From CAVQRC01 sp963715045 (lineage in GTDB: Bacteria > Planctomycetota > Planctomycetia > Pirellulales > Lacipirellulaceae): DNA of 64,000 bases. Made by a program: the position numbers and the translations under genes. The notes beneath the pieces were generated by a model that did no database searches, had not been told where the DNA came from, and saw only the letters and a list, made by a program, of their open reading frames with translations. The stretch is taken from positions 62,001-126,000 of the forward strand of contig CAVQRC010000016.1 of assembly GCA_963715045.1 (NCBI GenBank), in the 5' to 3' direction. Each line of letters begins with the position of its first letter. Position 1 is the first letter of the stretch. Below are positions 1 through 9,386 of this stretch, piece by piece.

Positions 1-2018
1 GCAGGGCGTGCTGGAGCCGTTCTGCGACCGACTGTTCCCGCCAGGCGAGGTCTTCGACGGCCGCTTTGCCCCCCTTCCCTTTCAGCTTCTCGGCAAACTC
101 CACGAGCCGCTCGGTGGCATCGGGGCGGCGGTTCAGCAAGACGTCTTCCACGCGTTCAAGCAGCGGCGGATCGATCTGCTCGTAGACTTCGAGCTGTGCC
201 GGCATTGACGATCCCCATGTCGAGCCCGGCGTCGATCGCGTGATACAGAAACGCCGCGTGCATCGCCTCGCGGACAAGGTCGTTGCCCCGGAACGAGAAC
301 GAGATATTGCTGACGCCGCCCGAGAAGTGCGCGCCGGGGCAGGCCTGCTTGATCTGACGGATGGCCTCGATGAAATTGACCGCGTAATTGTCGTGCTCTT
401 CGATGCCGGTCGCGACCGTAAGGATATTGGGATCGAAGATGATGTCCTCGGGCGGCATCCCGACTTCAGCGGTCAGTAACTGGTAGGCCCGCTGACAGAT
501 TCGCAACTTTTCTGCGACCTGGGTCGCCTGGCCCTGCTCGTCGAAGGCCATCACGACGACGGCCGCCCCGTACTTGCGGATCAGGCGGCCGAGACGGAGA
601 AACTCCGCTTCGCCTTCCTTGAGGCTGATCGAGTTGACGACGCCTTTACCCTGCAGACACTTGAGCCCGGCCTCGATGACCGACCACTTGCTGCTGTCGA
701 CCATTACGGGGACCTGGGCAACGTCGTTCTCGCCGGCAATCAGCCGGAGATAGGTCTGCATTTCCGCTTCGCTGTCGAGCAAACCCTCGTCCATGTTGAT
801 ATCGATGACATTGGCCCCTCCGTTGACCTGGCCGCGGGCGATTTCGACAGCTTCCTCGTAGTCCTGCTCGCGGATCAGCCGGGCGAACTTCCGCGAACCG
901 GTGACATTCGTCCGCTCGCCAACCATCAGGAAATTGCTTTCGGGGCGGAGCGTCAGCGGCAACGTCCCGCTGAGTCGCAGCCAGGGTTCGACGGTCGGCG
1001 GCCGGCGGGGCTTGACGCCTGCCACCGCGGCAGAGATCGCCCGGATGTGCTCGGCAGTCGTGCCGCAGCAACCACCCACGATGTTGACCCAGCCATTGGC
1101 CGCGAATTCGCCGATCATCTCCGCCATCCGGGTCGGCGTCAGATCGTATTGCCCCATCTCGTTGGGCAGGCCCGCGTTCGGATGGCAACTGATCGGAATC
1201 GGAGCGACGGACTGCAGTTCCTCCAGGTGCGGCCGCATCACATCCGGCCCCAGCGCGCAATTCATGCCGACCGACAGCAGCGGAATGTGGGAAATCGAGT
1301 TCCAAAACGCCTCCACGGTCTGGCCCGAGACGAAGGTCGCGCCGCCCGTGTCGAACGTACCGCTGACCATCACCGGCAGCTCGCAGCCGGCGTCTTCGAA
1401 GAACGTGCGGATCGCGAACAGACACGCCTTGAGGTTCAGCGTATCGATCGCCGTCTCGGGAAACAGGATGTCGACGCCGGCTTCCACCAGCGACTCCACC
1501 TGGTGGTAATAAGAGCGGACCATTTCATCGAACGTGACGCCTCGGTGACTGGCATCGTTGACGTCGGTCGAGATCGCCATTTGTTTGGTGGTCGGTCCGA
1601 TCGAGCCGGCCACGAACCGCGGTCTTGTCTCGGCGGCGGCACCCAACTGCTCGATCGCCCGCCGCGCGCAGCGAACCGCGGCGTGATTCATTTCGGCGAC
1701 TAGTTCGGTGGGAAGTTCAAACTCCCGGATCCCGACTTCGCTGGCGCCGAAAGTATTGGTCTCGATGATGTCGGCTCCGGCCTCGAGATAGGCTCGATGG
1801 ATCGCGGTGACATCATCGGGTCGAGTGAGACAAAGAATGTCGACAAAATTGCGGAGATCCTGCGGATGGTCGGCAAATCTGTCTGAATGGACATCCGCCC
1901 GATTGAGTTTGAGCGACTGGACCATCGTGCCCATCGCCCCGTCGAGGATGAGAATCCGCTCATCGCATGCGGCGCGTAATTCATCGAGACGAGAAACAGG
2001 CTGGCGGTGTGAATCCAT
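1..2018 (-). CDS. metH: Cobalamin-dependent methionine synthase (MetH), partial, frameshifted
   Basis: Transfers a methyl group from methyltetrahydrofolate to homocysteine through cobalamin. The visible part holds the homocysteine-binding domain (ILDGAMGTM near the N-terminus, zinc-site cysteines in GMNCALG and GGCCGTT) followed by the pterin-binding domain (MVGERTNVTGSRKF, INGGANVIDINMDEG-like stretch). The C-terminal cap, cobalamin and activation domains lie beyond the left edge. The start is put at 2018 (MDSHRQP), just before the conserved homocysteine domain; the frame is open up to 2105 but those 29 extra residues look unconserved. At about 190 the frame breaks: after GIVNAG the expected PAQLEVYEQIDP continues in another frame to position 1. 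An ATGCCGGC octamer that should occur twice there occurs once, so an 8-bp unit seems lost. Family assignment is firm; the break may be technical. Confidence 0.93.
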
Positions 2019-2343
2019 GGCATTCCGGATCGGCGTGTCGTCGACGGGCCGCAAGTCGGATGGAGTGGTCAGAGGCTTGGCCCGGGGATGGAGAGACTGG
2101 CCCAAAGGGGGCGTAACTCACGGCTGGAACGAGGGTTAAGTATGACGCTCAAGGGGCATTCGGGCAACGCAGAGAGCTGTGGAGGAATCGGAGCCGGAAA
2201 ACAGTCGTTTCCCCGCTAAACCTCAAGACCCTCATGACCGCTACCGATACAGATTTCGGGGCTCTAGCGCGCCGGGAGTGGTTTGCGTTACCAGGAACGA
2301 GCCGTCTCGCCACCGACAGGTTCACAGCGGCAATTTATACGCG
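2019..2343. other. Divergent intergenic region metH / exopolysaccharide-type trio
   Basis: Space between the metH start and the assumed start of the next plus-strand gene. An open frame begins with GTG at 2179 and leads into that gene, so its start is uncertain. I looked for a SAH, SAM or cobalamin riboswitch in front of metH and could not recognise one. Confidence 0.4.
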
Positions 2344-3387
2344 ATGGCAGCATTGTCCAATCCAGGTCGTCTCGATGTTCCGCCCACGGTGGAGTTAACC
2401 GCAGCACACCCCTTGCTATCACCCATCACGGTCCAGATTCCTGATTTGAGTCGGGTCGGAGTTCCGCGGCCGCCGAACACATCGCTACCGCCAACCGGGA
2501 AGTCTCAGGGGCTCGTCGATGAGCACGATTCACCCGAGTTGGCTCCCCCGGTTGAAGCCGGCGGGGCCGCGGTGGAACCGCCGCTGGCCGCGCCAGCCGT
2601 ACACGCCTTCGCCCCCATGGCCACGAGCGGGGTGGCAGATGTCGCATCGGACATCGATGCAGCTCGTTCCGAACCGGGCGGCCCGCTGTTCGAGGCCGTC
2701 GAGGAATCCCTGGCTGACAACCAGACCGGAATTCCCGAGGAGTTCTCCCAACGAGAACGGCTGCTCGAAATCGAGCGTGCCCTCCGCCGAGAACGTCCCC
2801 GGCGCAAGCTGGCCAGGCCGGCGAGAATCGGCCGCCCGCAACGAACCCTGTTAATGACCGTGATCGTGCTGGCGCTCGCCGGACTGACCGTGTGGATGCT
2901 GTTTTCGACAGTTCCCAAGACTCCGACCCAGCAACCCGCCTGGCTCGACACGCAACCCGACGCCGATGCTTCCTCGCTGGCCTCGTCCGACTCGGAGTCG
3001 CCGCAGACCAGGCATTTCCAGGACCTCCCGGACGGAATTCCCGCCTTCGAGGTGCCGTCGTTCGATGACATCTCGCCGCTCGTTCCTGGGAACTCATCCA
3101 CCGAGGGTGACGACCTGGCTGGCGATCGGGCGAGTCTCGATCCGCGCTTGCCCGCTTCGGCGAACGTGTCCGCTGACAGGCCGCTGGTGCGGCGGTTACC
3201 GCCTGTGGACCCCTCTCCGGAAGAAACCGAATCCCAAGACATCCTCGCGGTCCCTGATCCGACGGTACCGGTAGAGAGGCTTGCCGACGAGCAAGGTGCC
3301 CAGAGGTTCCGCGGACAGGACTTCGGCGCGGGCCGACTGGGACTGCCGAATACCGATCCCCGAGTGGCGAATCATGACGCAGATTGA
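2344..3387 (+). CDS. Single-pass membrane protein of unknown function
   Basis: No family recognised. From ATG 2344 it has about 347 residues: a Pro/Ala-rich N-terminal region, a basic Arg-rich patch (RRERPRRKLARPARIGRPQR), one strong membrane helix (LLMTVIVLALAGLTVWML, about residues 170-190) and a Ser/Asp/Pro-rich C-terminal region of about 150 residues that should lie outside the cytoplasm by the positive-inside rule. The frame is also open from a GTG at 2179; neither start has a clear ribosome site. Its stop overlaps the start of the next gene (3374) by 14 bases, so the two are probably translated together. With the P-loop and AAA genes downstream it resembles an exopolysaccharide or exosortase-associated locus; a role as a membrane partner of the P-loop protein is inference. 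Confidence 0.6.
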   Translation: MAALSNPGRLDVPPTVELTAAHPLLSPITVQIPDLSRVGVPRPPNTSLPPTGKSQGLVDEHDSPELAPPVEAGGAAVEPPLAAPAVHAFAPMATSGVADVASDIDAARSEPGGPLFEAVEESLADNQTGIPEEFSQRERLLEIERALRRERPRRKLARPARIGRPQRTLLMTVIVLALAGLTVWMLFSTVPKTPTQQPAWLDTQPDADASSLASSDSESPQTRHFQDLPDGIPAFEVPSFDDISPLVPGNSSTEGDDLAGDRASLDPRLPASANVSADRPLVRRLPPVDPSPEETESQDILAVPDPTVPVERLADEQGAQRFRGQDFGAGRLGLPNTDPRVANHDAD

Positions 3388-4609
3388 CCTGGCCTTCATC
3401 CGAGCCTATGCACAACTCGAAGACGCACCGACTGCCGGCGTCGAGGTGGGCGATCGGTCGCTGCCGCCGAACCGTCGCAGCCCGTTAACTTCGTATGCGG
3501 CAACGCAACTCGGGCGTACCGTCGCGGTGACGCCTGGCCACCAGTTCGTACCCCACCCGCACGTCCTGCGACAGCGAAACGCTGAACCAACGCAAGCCGA
3601 CGACTCTGCGGTTGACGCGACTGACAGCGAAGCGTCCTTCGAGAACCGCGTTGCCGAGAATCCTGCTGGCGAGACCGCAGCGATTGCCGTGGAGCCTGTC
3701 CGCTTGGATCACCCGCGGCCCGAAAATCCCGGCAGCGATTCGAGACATTCCCAGGAGTCCGGTCCGGAGCTGGAGTTTCCACCTGTCGCAATTCCGTCAG
3801 GGCGGAACGACCCGCCGTTAGCGAATGCCACCGCGGCTGCGAAAGACAAGGTTACCGATACGACCTCGCGGAAACCGCTCTCGTCCTACATGGAGCCCCG
3901 CCCGCAAGCAACAGCCGCGTTTCGACCGGGATACGAAGTCGATGCCTTTCGCTGGCCGCCTTTAGTCGAGCAACTCGCAACCCACGCCAGCGAACCGCTG
4001 GATAAGGTCCGGTTGCAGGTAGAACAGGCTTGCCTGAGTGGACATAACCTGATTGCTTTCTGCAGTCGCGATACGCCGGCCGGGTGTACGTCTCTGGTGC
4101 TGGCGACCGCCCGAATGCTGGCCGCCAATGGCCTGGCGGTGGTGGTTGTCGACGCTGACCTGAACCAGGCCGGCATGACGCGGTCGCTGGGGCTGGCTCC
4201 CGCCTGCAGCTGGCAACAAGTCCTTGCCGGTACGGCCGCCATCAGCGACGCAGCGGTGCGTTCGGTCCGGGATCACATCACCGCCATCGTGGGCCAGGCA
4301 CCGACGCGAACCACGGCATCGAACGAAGGGCTCCTGGCGGTCCCAGGGCTGGGTTCGATGCATGCCGTCACGACCATGGCGTTGCTGCGGCAAGCCTATG
4401 ATGCGGTACTGCTGGATGTTGGCCATATGCCGGCTGACGATCCATCAGCAGAGGAGGATTTGCGTCGCCTAACGATCGACGGAGTGGTAACTGTCGCGAC
4501 TGCGGGAGAAACCAGCAGCGATCTCGAGCATATCCTGGGTGGCGTGCCCAGGATCGCCAGGATTGAGAACCTTTGGACCATATCCAACGCCGCGACCGAT
4601 CGGTCGTAG
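3374..4609 (+). CDS. MinD/BY-kinase-like P-loop protein with degenerate Walker A
   Basis: About 411 residues. The N-terminal 190 residues are low-complexity and unconserved in appearance; the C-terminal 200 have the fold pattern of CpsD/Wze-type tyrosine autokinases and MinD ATPases: a Walker A position (SRDTPAGCTSLVLA), a Walker A' strand (VVVVDADLNQAG) and a later VLLDVG strand. The invariant Walker A lysine is replaced by cysteine (AGCTS where GKS/GKT is expected), and there is no tyrosine cluster at the C-terminus (it ends NAATDRS). It is therefore probably not an active autokinase. ATG 3374 overlaps the upstream stop; the next gene follows after 65 bases. The setting suggests a regulator of polysaccharide chain length or export, which is inference. 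Confidence 0.7.
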   Translation: MTQIDLAFIRAYAQLEDAPTAGVEVGDRSLPPNRRSPLTSYAATQLGRTVAVTPGHQFVPHPHVLRQRNAEPTQADDSAVDATDSEASFENRVAENPAGETAAIAVEPVRLDHPRPENPGSDSRHSQESGPELEFPPVAIPSGRNDPPLANATAAAKDKVTDTTSRKPLSSYMEPRPQATAAFRPGYEVDAFRWPPLVEQLATHASEPLDKVRLQVEQACLSGHNLIAFCSRDTPAGCTSLVLATARMLAANGLAVVVVDADLNQAGMTRSLGLAPACSWQQVLAGTAAISDAAVRSVRDHITAIVGQAPTRTTASNEGLLAVPGLGSMHAVTTMALLRQAYDAVLLDVGHMPADDPSAEEDLRRLTIDGVVTVATAGETSSDLEHILGGVPRIARIENLWTISNAATDRS

Positions 4610-4674
4610 GCGAACGACCTGCCGCCCCGGTGACCGGTCTGGGCGGTCGCTTTTCACGATCAAGCGAGTAAAGC

Positions 4675-5495
4675 ATGTACGAGCCGTACTGGGATTTGGC
4701 GACGCGGCCCTTCGAAGCCACGGCCGACCGCCGTTTCTACTATCCGTGCGAGTCGCACCAGGGAGCGTTGTTGAAGCTCCGCTACGCGGTCGAGAACCGC
4801 AAGCCGGCCGCGATCCTGGCCGGGCCCTCGGGAACTGGCAAGACGTTGCTCGTGGCGATGCTCGCACAACAACTGGAGGCTTCCTATCGGCCGTTCGTGC
4901 ACGTCGTGTTTCCGCAAATGCCTGGTCGCGATCTGCTGGCTTACCTCGCGGAACAGTTCGGGGCCCCACCGGTCGACCAGCCGACCGGGAGTATCGAAGA
5001 AAGTTTGCGTCGGCTGGAGTTCGTATTGCACGAGAACACCAAGGCGGGCCGGCACGCCGTCCTGGCCATCGATGAGGCGCACCTCCTGGAGCAGGAAGGG
5101 ACGTTGCAGACACTGCAGTTGCTGACGAACATCACATACGAAGGCCGGCACTGCCTGACGATCCTGCTCGTGGGGCTGGGCAGCCTGATCGCGGCGGTCT
5201 CGCGGCTGCCGGCGCTCGATGATCGAGCTGCCGTGAAAGCGATTCTGCGTCCGCTCTCGACGGACGAGACGGCGGCGTACATTCAGCATCGAATGGCGGC
5301 CGCGGGCGCTGTCGCGAGATCTTCGAGGCGCCCGCCGTCGAAGAAATCTTCTACGCGACGCACGGGGTTCCACGGGCAGTCGATCGGCTCTGCGACCTGG
5401 CGTTGCTCGTGGGGTACGCGTCCGGCAACCCGAGCATCGCGACCGAGCAGATCGAAGCCGTGGGTGAAGAGCTGGTGACGGTCGCGCCGGAGTAA
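4675..5495 (+). CDS. ExeA/GspA-type AAA ATPase, frameshifted near the C-terminus
   Basis: The sequence starts MYEPYWDLATRPFEAT, the typical opening of ExeA/GspA-like and exosortase-associated AAA ATPases, followed by Walker A (GPSGTGKTLL, about residue 45), Walker B (LAIDEAHLLE, about 125) and a sensor region. Such ATPases assemble secretion or polysaccharide machinery at the inner membrane. The frame breaks near 5312: after HRMAAAGA the expected EIFEAPAVEEIFYATHGVPRAVDRL continues in the +2 frame and ends at a TAA at 5493-5495, giving about 273 residues, normal for the family. One missing base explains it. It is the third gene of the plus-strand trio and is followed at once by a tandem hairpin-rich repeat. 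Confidence 0.82.
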
Positions 5496-5497
5496 AG

Positions 5498-6010
5498 CAA
5501 AGCCCGGCATTTGGGACCGGCGGCCCGGGTGGTGATGAAGATCGCGATCGGCAGCGGTCGTTGCGGTGTCTTGCTGAAGCACCAGAATGCCGGGCTCTTT
5601 TGCACGCCTGAGAGCCGCGGCGGTGGGAGCGCTCTCAGGCAGGCGTATCGCGTGTTCGAGCGCTTGGTACACCAGCCGGCCGGGGCAGCGAGAAGCCCGG
5701 CTTCGCGCGAGAAGATTCCATCACGGGCACGTCACGGAAGAAGCCGGGCTCGGGGCCGGGCAAAGCCCGGCATTTGGGACCGGCGGCCCGGGTGGTGATG
5801 AAGATCGCGATCGGCAGCGGTCGTTGCGGTGTCGTGCTGAAGCACCAGAATGCCGGGCTCTTTCGCACGCCTGAGAGCCGCGGCGGTGGGAGCGCTCAGG
5901 CAGGCGTATCGCGTGTTCGAGCGCTGGTACGCCAGCCGGCCGTGGCAGCGAGAAGCCCGGCTTCGCGAGAAGATTCCATCACGGGCTCGTCACGGAAGAA
6001 GCCGGGCTTC
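5498..6010. repeat. Tandem duplication of a 263-bp hairpin-rich element
   Basis: Two near-identical copies start at 5498 and 5761 (period 263). Each copy contains two inverted-repeat pairs built on the same core: AAAGCCCGGCAT paired with ATGCCGGGCTCTTT about 85 bases later, and AGAAGCCCGGCTTC paired with GAAGAAGCCGGGCT about 55 bases later. The copies differ by a few substitutions and short indels, for example CTCTCAGG against CTCAGG. There is no convincing coding frame. The second copy runs into the 3' end of the metallophosphoesterase gene. The core hairpins resemble REP-type palindromes and could end transcription from both converging genes. Confidence 0.85.
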
Positions 6011-6815
6011 AATAGCGGCCGCGGGTTCGTTCTTTGCTCGGCAGGACCTCGAGGCACGTCGTCCACCAGCCGGTCTCGATCGTTTCGACGAACTCGGCCG
6101 GTAACTGCTCGGCCTCGATTTCGCGTGCCAGCCGGTAATGATCGTATTCGATTGGCAGAAATCGCACCTGCAGCCCGGCCTGATCGTCGTACGCGAGGAC
6201 CGTAGCCCAGACGTAGCAATGGCCATCATTCTCCGGTCGCCCAAGCACGCCCACGTTCACGAAATGCCGTCCGCCTGAGAGTCGCCGGTGCCACTTGATG
6301 CCCGTGTGCGTGGCCGCGATCACGTCGACGTCGTACTGGTCGGCGAGGTACTCGAGAAAGTGCGTCGAGGTGGTCGACTCCCAGAGAAATTCGTTCATCT
6401 GCCGCGGGCTGCCGTGGCACAGCATGATCCGCAACGGACCAAGCTGCAGGCGAAGTTGCTGAGGTAGCTGCCGCATCCACGCGCGGTGTGTCGCGGAAGT
6501 GTTGGCAAGCGTGTAACGGTAGCTGATCTCGGCGAAGTGATTGTCGCGCGGGTCCGTGTATCCGCACTGACAATCCTCGAGTTCGTTGCCGATCGAGTTG
6601 TCGTAGTTGCCCTGAATGCAGATGACGTCCTGCCCGCGAAGTAACTCGAGGGTACGGTCGGGATGCGGACCGAACGCACCAAAATCGCCAAGGCAGTACA
6701 TGGACGCGACGCCGGCGGACCGCGCTACATCGATCGCTGCCGTCAACGCCAGGTAGTTGCTGTACACCCCGCCGAACAGGGCAATGGCTTGCGGGGCGGT
6801 TCCTTGTCCTGACAT
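6009..6815 (-). CDS. Calcineurin-like metallophosphoesterase with altered metal motif I
   Basis: 268 residues with the YfcE/MJ0936-like metallophosphoesterase layout: motif II LGDFGAFGPHP (about 43-53), motif III GNYDN (about 69), then CHGSP and ATHTGIKW, and a trailing NVGVLGRP strand. In this family motif I is normally GDxHSN, but here it reads GGVYSN, so the metal-binding Asp and His are replaced by Gly and Tyr. This could mean an altered metal site, a pseudo-enzyme or a consensus error, although two changed residues argue against a single error. The gene converges on the 263-bp repeat and lies alone. Substrate unknown; small phosphodiesters or a protein phosphatase role are possible. Confidence 0.8.
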   Translation of the reverse strand: MSGQGTAPQAIALFGGVYSNYLALTAAIDVARSAGVASMYCLGDFGAFGPHPDRTLELLRGQDVICIQGNYDNSIGNELEDCQCGYTDPRDNHFAEISYRYTLANTSATHRAWMRQLPQQLRLQLGPLRIMLCHGSPRQMNEFLWESTTSTHFLEYLADQYDVDVIAATHTGIKWHRRLSGGRHFVNVGVLGRPENDGHCYVWATVLAYDDQAGLQVRFLPIEYDHYRLAREIEAEQLPAEFVETIETGWWTTCLEVLPSKERTRGRY

Positions 6816-6909
6816 GGCTCATTCGGCCAGGGCGAAACCTGGCGGTACTTCGCTCCGGAGGCCCAAGTGACCAGGTATCGCCTGCCGTGCGGTGAAATCG
6901 AACGGCCGA

Positions 6910-7943
6910 TCAGCTGCGGTTGCGGCGTCCGAGCAGGCCGCAGCAGCACAGGGCCATCAGCACCAGGCACGTCGGTTCCGGCACGCTTGCCCCGCTGCCA
7001 CTTCCCGTACCGAAACTGGACTGCCAGATGAGAAAATCGTTGCCGTCGACCGCTCCATCGCCGTCGGCATCCCCAGTGTTGGAGGTCGCGTTTTCGGCCG
7101 TCGGAAAATTCTGCTGCCAGATCAAGAAGTCGTTGCCATTGATCAAACCGTCCTTATTGAAATCGGCCGGGAGGGGCTCACCGCCCATACCGCCTTCGAT
7201 GATCAGATTGCGGAACGCAAACGCTTCGGATCCGCCGTCCGATTGAGCCGTGAACGTGATCTCGAGTGTCGAACCTGTCCCGAACAGGTCGGCCGAGATG
7301 TTCTGGAAGTTGTTATTCAGCAGGATGCTGTTTTCCGTGTCGTCGAGAACGGTACACAGCACCGGATCGTCGAGCGTGTAGGTCTCCCCGCCCTCCAGGG
7401 TGTAGTCTTGCATGCCGTCTACGTCGATCACCGACGAAAACAGCGGAGAGGCGGCGGACCCGTCGATTGAATAGGTGAAGTTGTAGAGGTCGAGGACGGG
7501 TGTGAGCTCGAAGTCGCCCATGGCAGCGAAATCGGCGGAGACTCTTCACGCCTTCGGTGAGCGACGAGATATCGAACGTCCACACCGCCACGTTGATGTC
7601 ATTCCCGCTGCCATTGACCGTGTCGACGACCCCGAAGAAGTCGTCGAAGTCCTGGTCTTTTAATGATCCCGTGATCGTCCGTAGGGAAGATAATCAGCGA
7701 ATCGTCGGCGACGGCAAACGGCAATCCGGGAAACGCGATCGTGTCGGGGGGATCAGGATTGATCCGACTGCGGATCCCGAACATGTCACCCGCGATGTCG
7801 TAATCGGGATCGACCTGGGTGAAGCTCTCAAACAGATCGCCGCTGGTACTGATAGCTCGCCCGACGACCTGGGCCGTCGCCGGAGCGACCATAAGAATCG
7901 CCAGATAACCAGCCGCCAGCAGCACACACCTCTTCATCAACAT
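6910..7943 (-). CDS. Secreted dockerin-like PEP-CTERM protein, two frame breaks
   Basis: Reassembled from three frames. It starts MLMKRCVLLAAGYLAILMVAPATAQ (signal peptide) at 7943, behind a GAAGGTGAT ribosome site. A beta-rich body follows. Two dockerin-type calcium loops lie near the C-terminus (DFNKDGLINGNDFLIW and DADGDGAVDGNDFLIW), then a PEP-CTERM sorting tail: VPEP, a hydrophobic helix with CCC, and RRNRS. PEP-CTERM tails are recognised by exosortase, which fits the neighbouring exopolysaccharide-type genes. Breaks occur near 7640 (before DFDDFFGVVDTVNGSG) and near 7545 (before SADFAAMGDFELTP). Cargo function is unknown. The combination of dockerin-like repeats and a PEP-CTERM tail is common in planctomycetes. 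Confidence 0.8.
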
Positions 7944-8429
7944 GGGATCACCTTCATTGGTTTCAGGGCGAATGGGGCAGCAGTCCCGGCCCAAAAAGTA
8001 ATAAATGTTCGATTCTTAGGAAAACTTAGGCCCTAGATGATACCGGAGTACCCCCCCGGGAGGTCAATCGGATGGTCCGGGGGCCCTATCAATCTTCATG
8101 GACTCAACATATTCGTTCGGATGGGAGCGACGACTCGCCGTCACGGTGCGGTGGTGTGTTCGTACCGCGGCGGTGGTACCTGCTGCCGAGCCATCCCCCG
8201 GCAAAGCCGAGGGCTCCGGTTAGTGTTCGTAGTCGCCGCGGACTGCTGGAGATGTCTAGCCCAACGAGAGCTAGAGCCGGGGGCTCCGAAACACGTGTTC
8301 TGCGGAAATCAACGCGGGTACAATTCTTCCGACTGTGCGTCGAGGATGGCGCGTTGCCCATGACCTCGCTCCCCAACTCACCCTGAACATCTCTGCCGCC
8401 CCGCCTGCCAGGCGGTGCCCTGATCGTCT
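7944..8429. other. Intergenic region between the divergent PEP-CTERM gene and larB
   Basis: About 490 bases with short open frames that look like chance. It contains one copy of a dispersed 26-bp hairpin (8192-8217) and a second GC-rich inverted segment around GTACCGCGGCGGTGGTAC (8162-8180). No promoter could be assigned with confidence. Confidence 0.45.
8192..8217 (-). repeat. Dispersed 26-bp hairpin repeat, copy 1
   Basis: Reverse complement of the element at 47832-47857, identical over all 26 bases. The core CCCTCGGCTTTGCCGGGGG folds as an 8-bp stem with a TTT loop. A third, slightly different copy is at 27211-27240. It looks like a REP-type palindrome. Confidence 0.75.
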
Positions 8430-9202
8430 ATGGATCGCAACCGCGTAATGGAGCTTGCCGGCCAGCTTGTTGCCGGAGACCTCTCGGTCGACGCCTTTCT
8501 GGGTCAGGTCACTCCGGACTCGACTCTGCGGCTTAAGGACTCGACCCTCGACCTCGATCGTGCGCGTCGTTGCGGATTTCCCGAGGTCGTGTTCGCCGAG
8601 GGGAAGTCGTCGCAGGCGTTGAACGAGATTCTGGCTGCCCTCGTCGCGCGGGGGTGGATGCGTTTGCGACGCGGGTCACCGCGGACCAGGCGGCGTGCGT
8701 GGCCGAGAAGTTTTCGCAGGCGTCTTATAACCCGGTGGCTCGAACGATCCGCATTCCGGCGGCAGACCGCGGCCGCACGGTGGCGCTCACGGGCCAGGTG
8801 GCGGTGATCACGGCCGGCACCAGTGACCTGCCGGTCGCTGAGGAGGCCCGCGAAACGTTGGCCTGGATGGGGGTGACCGTGATCATGGTCCAGGATGTGG
8901 GCGTCGCCGGTCCGCAGCGGCTGCTCGAGCGACTCGACGAACTGCGGTGCGTCCAGGCAATTGTGGTCGTGGCGGGAATGGAGGGCGCGTTGCCAAGCGT
9001 CGTCGGCGGCCACGTCGCTTGCCCCGTGATCGGTGTGCCGACCAGCGTCGGCTACGGCGCGAGCTTCGGTGGCTTGGCGGCCCTGCTATCGATGCTCAAC
9101 AGTTGCGCGAGCAATGTGGCGGTCGTGAATATCGACGCCGGCTTCAAGGCGGCCTATCTGGCCGGGATGATCGCCCGGGCGACCGCGTCGCAGGCGGATT
9201 GA
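8430..9202 (+). CDS. larB: Nickel-pincer cofactor biosynthesis protein LarB, frameshifted
   Basis: LarB carboxylates and hydrolyses nicotinic acid adenine dinucleotide to start synthesis of the nickel-pincer nucleotide cofactor. The N-terminal half (MDRNRVMELAGQLVAGDLSVDAF, then FPEVVFAEGKSSQAL) and the C-terminal PurE/AIR-carboxylase-like half (AVITAGTSDLPVAEEA, GVPTSVGYGASFGGLAALLSML, VVNIDAGFKAAYLAGMI) match the family. They sit in two frames joined near 8655, at GCGCGGGGGTGG: a run of five G would need to be six, a typical homopolymer slip. The repaired length is about 257 residues, normal for LarB. The partners LarC and LarE are not in the window. Start ATG 8430. Confidence 0.88.
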
Positions 9203-9386
9203 CCCACCCGGTCCACGCGACCGATAATTCGGCCTCGATGCGGCGGTTCGCGAGAAGTTCTCCCGGCCCGCGTGTCTGTCCAGACACCTTGCTGAGCGGA
9301 TCCCACGACCAGGAAATCTGGTAGCTGAAGCCGGTGTTCGCAACGGCTTCAGGTTCACTCTCCCGCAATACGGATCGCGATCTCCC

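Noticed and set aside
2019..2178. SAH, SAM or cobalamin riboswitch in front of metH
   Set aside because: I compared the leader by eye with the conserved cores of these riboswitches and could not find them.
7944..8429. Small genes of about 100 codons on both strands in the gap before larB
   Set aside because: No ribosome site, Arg/Ser-rich, overlapping one another, and crossing the hairpin repeat.
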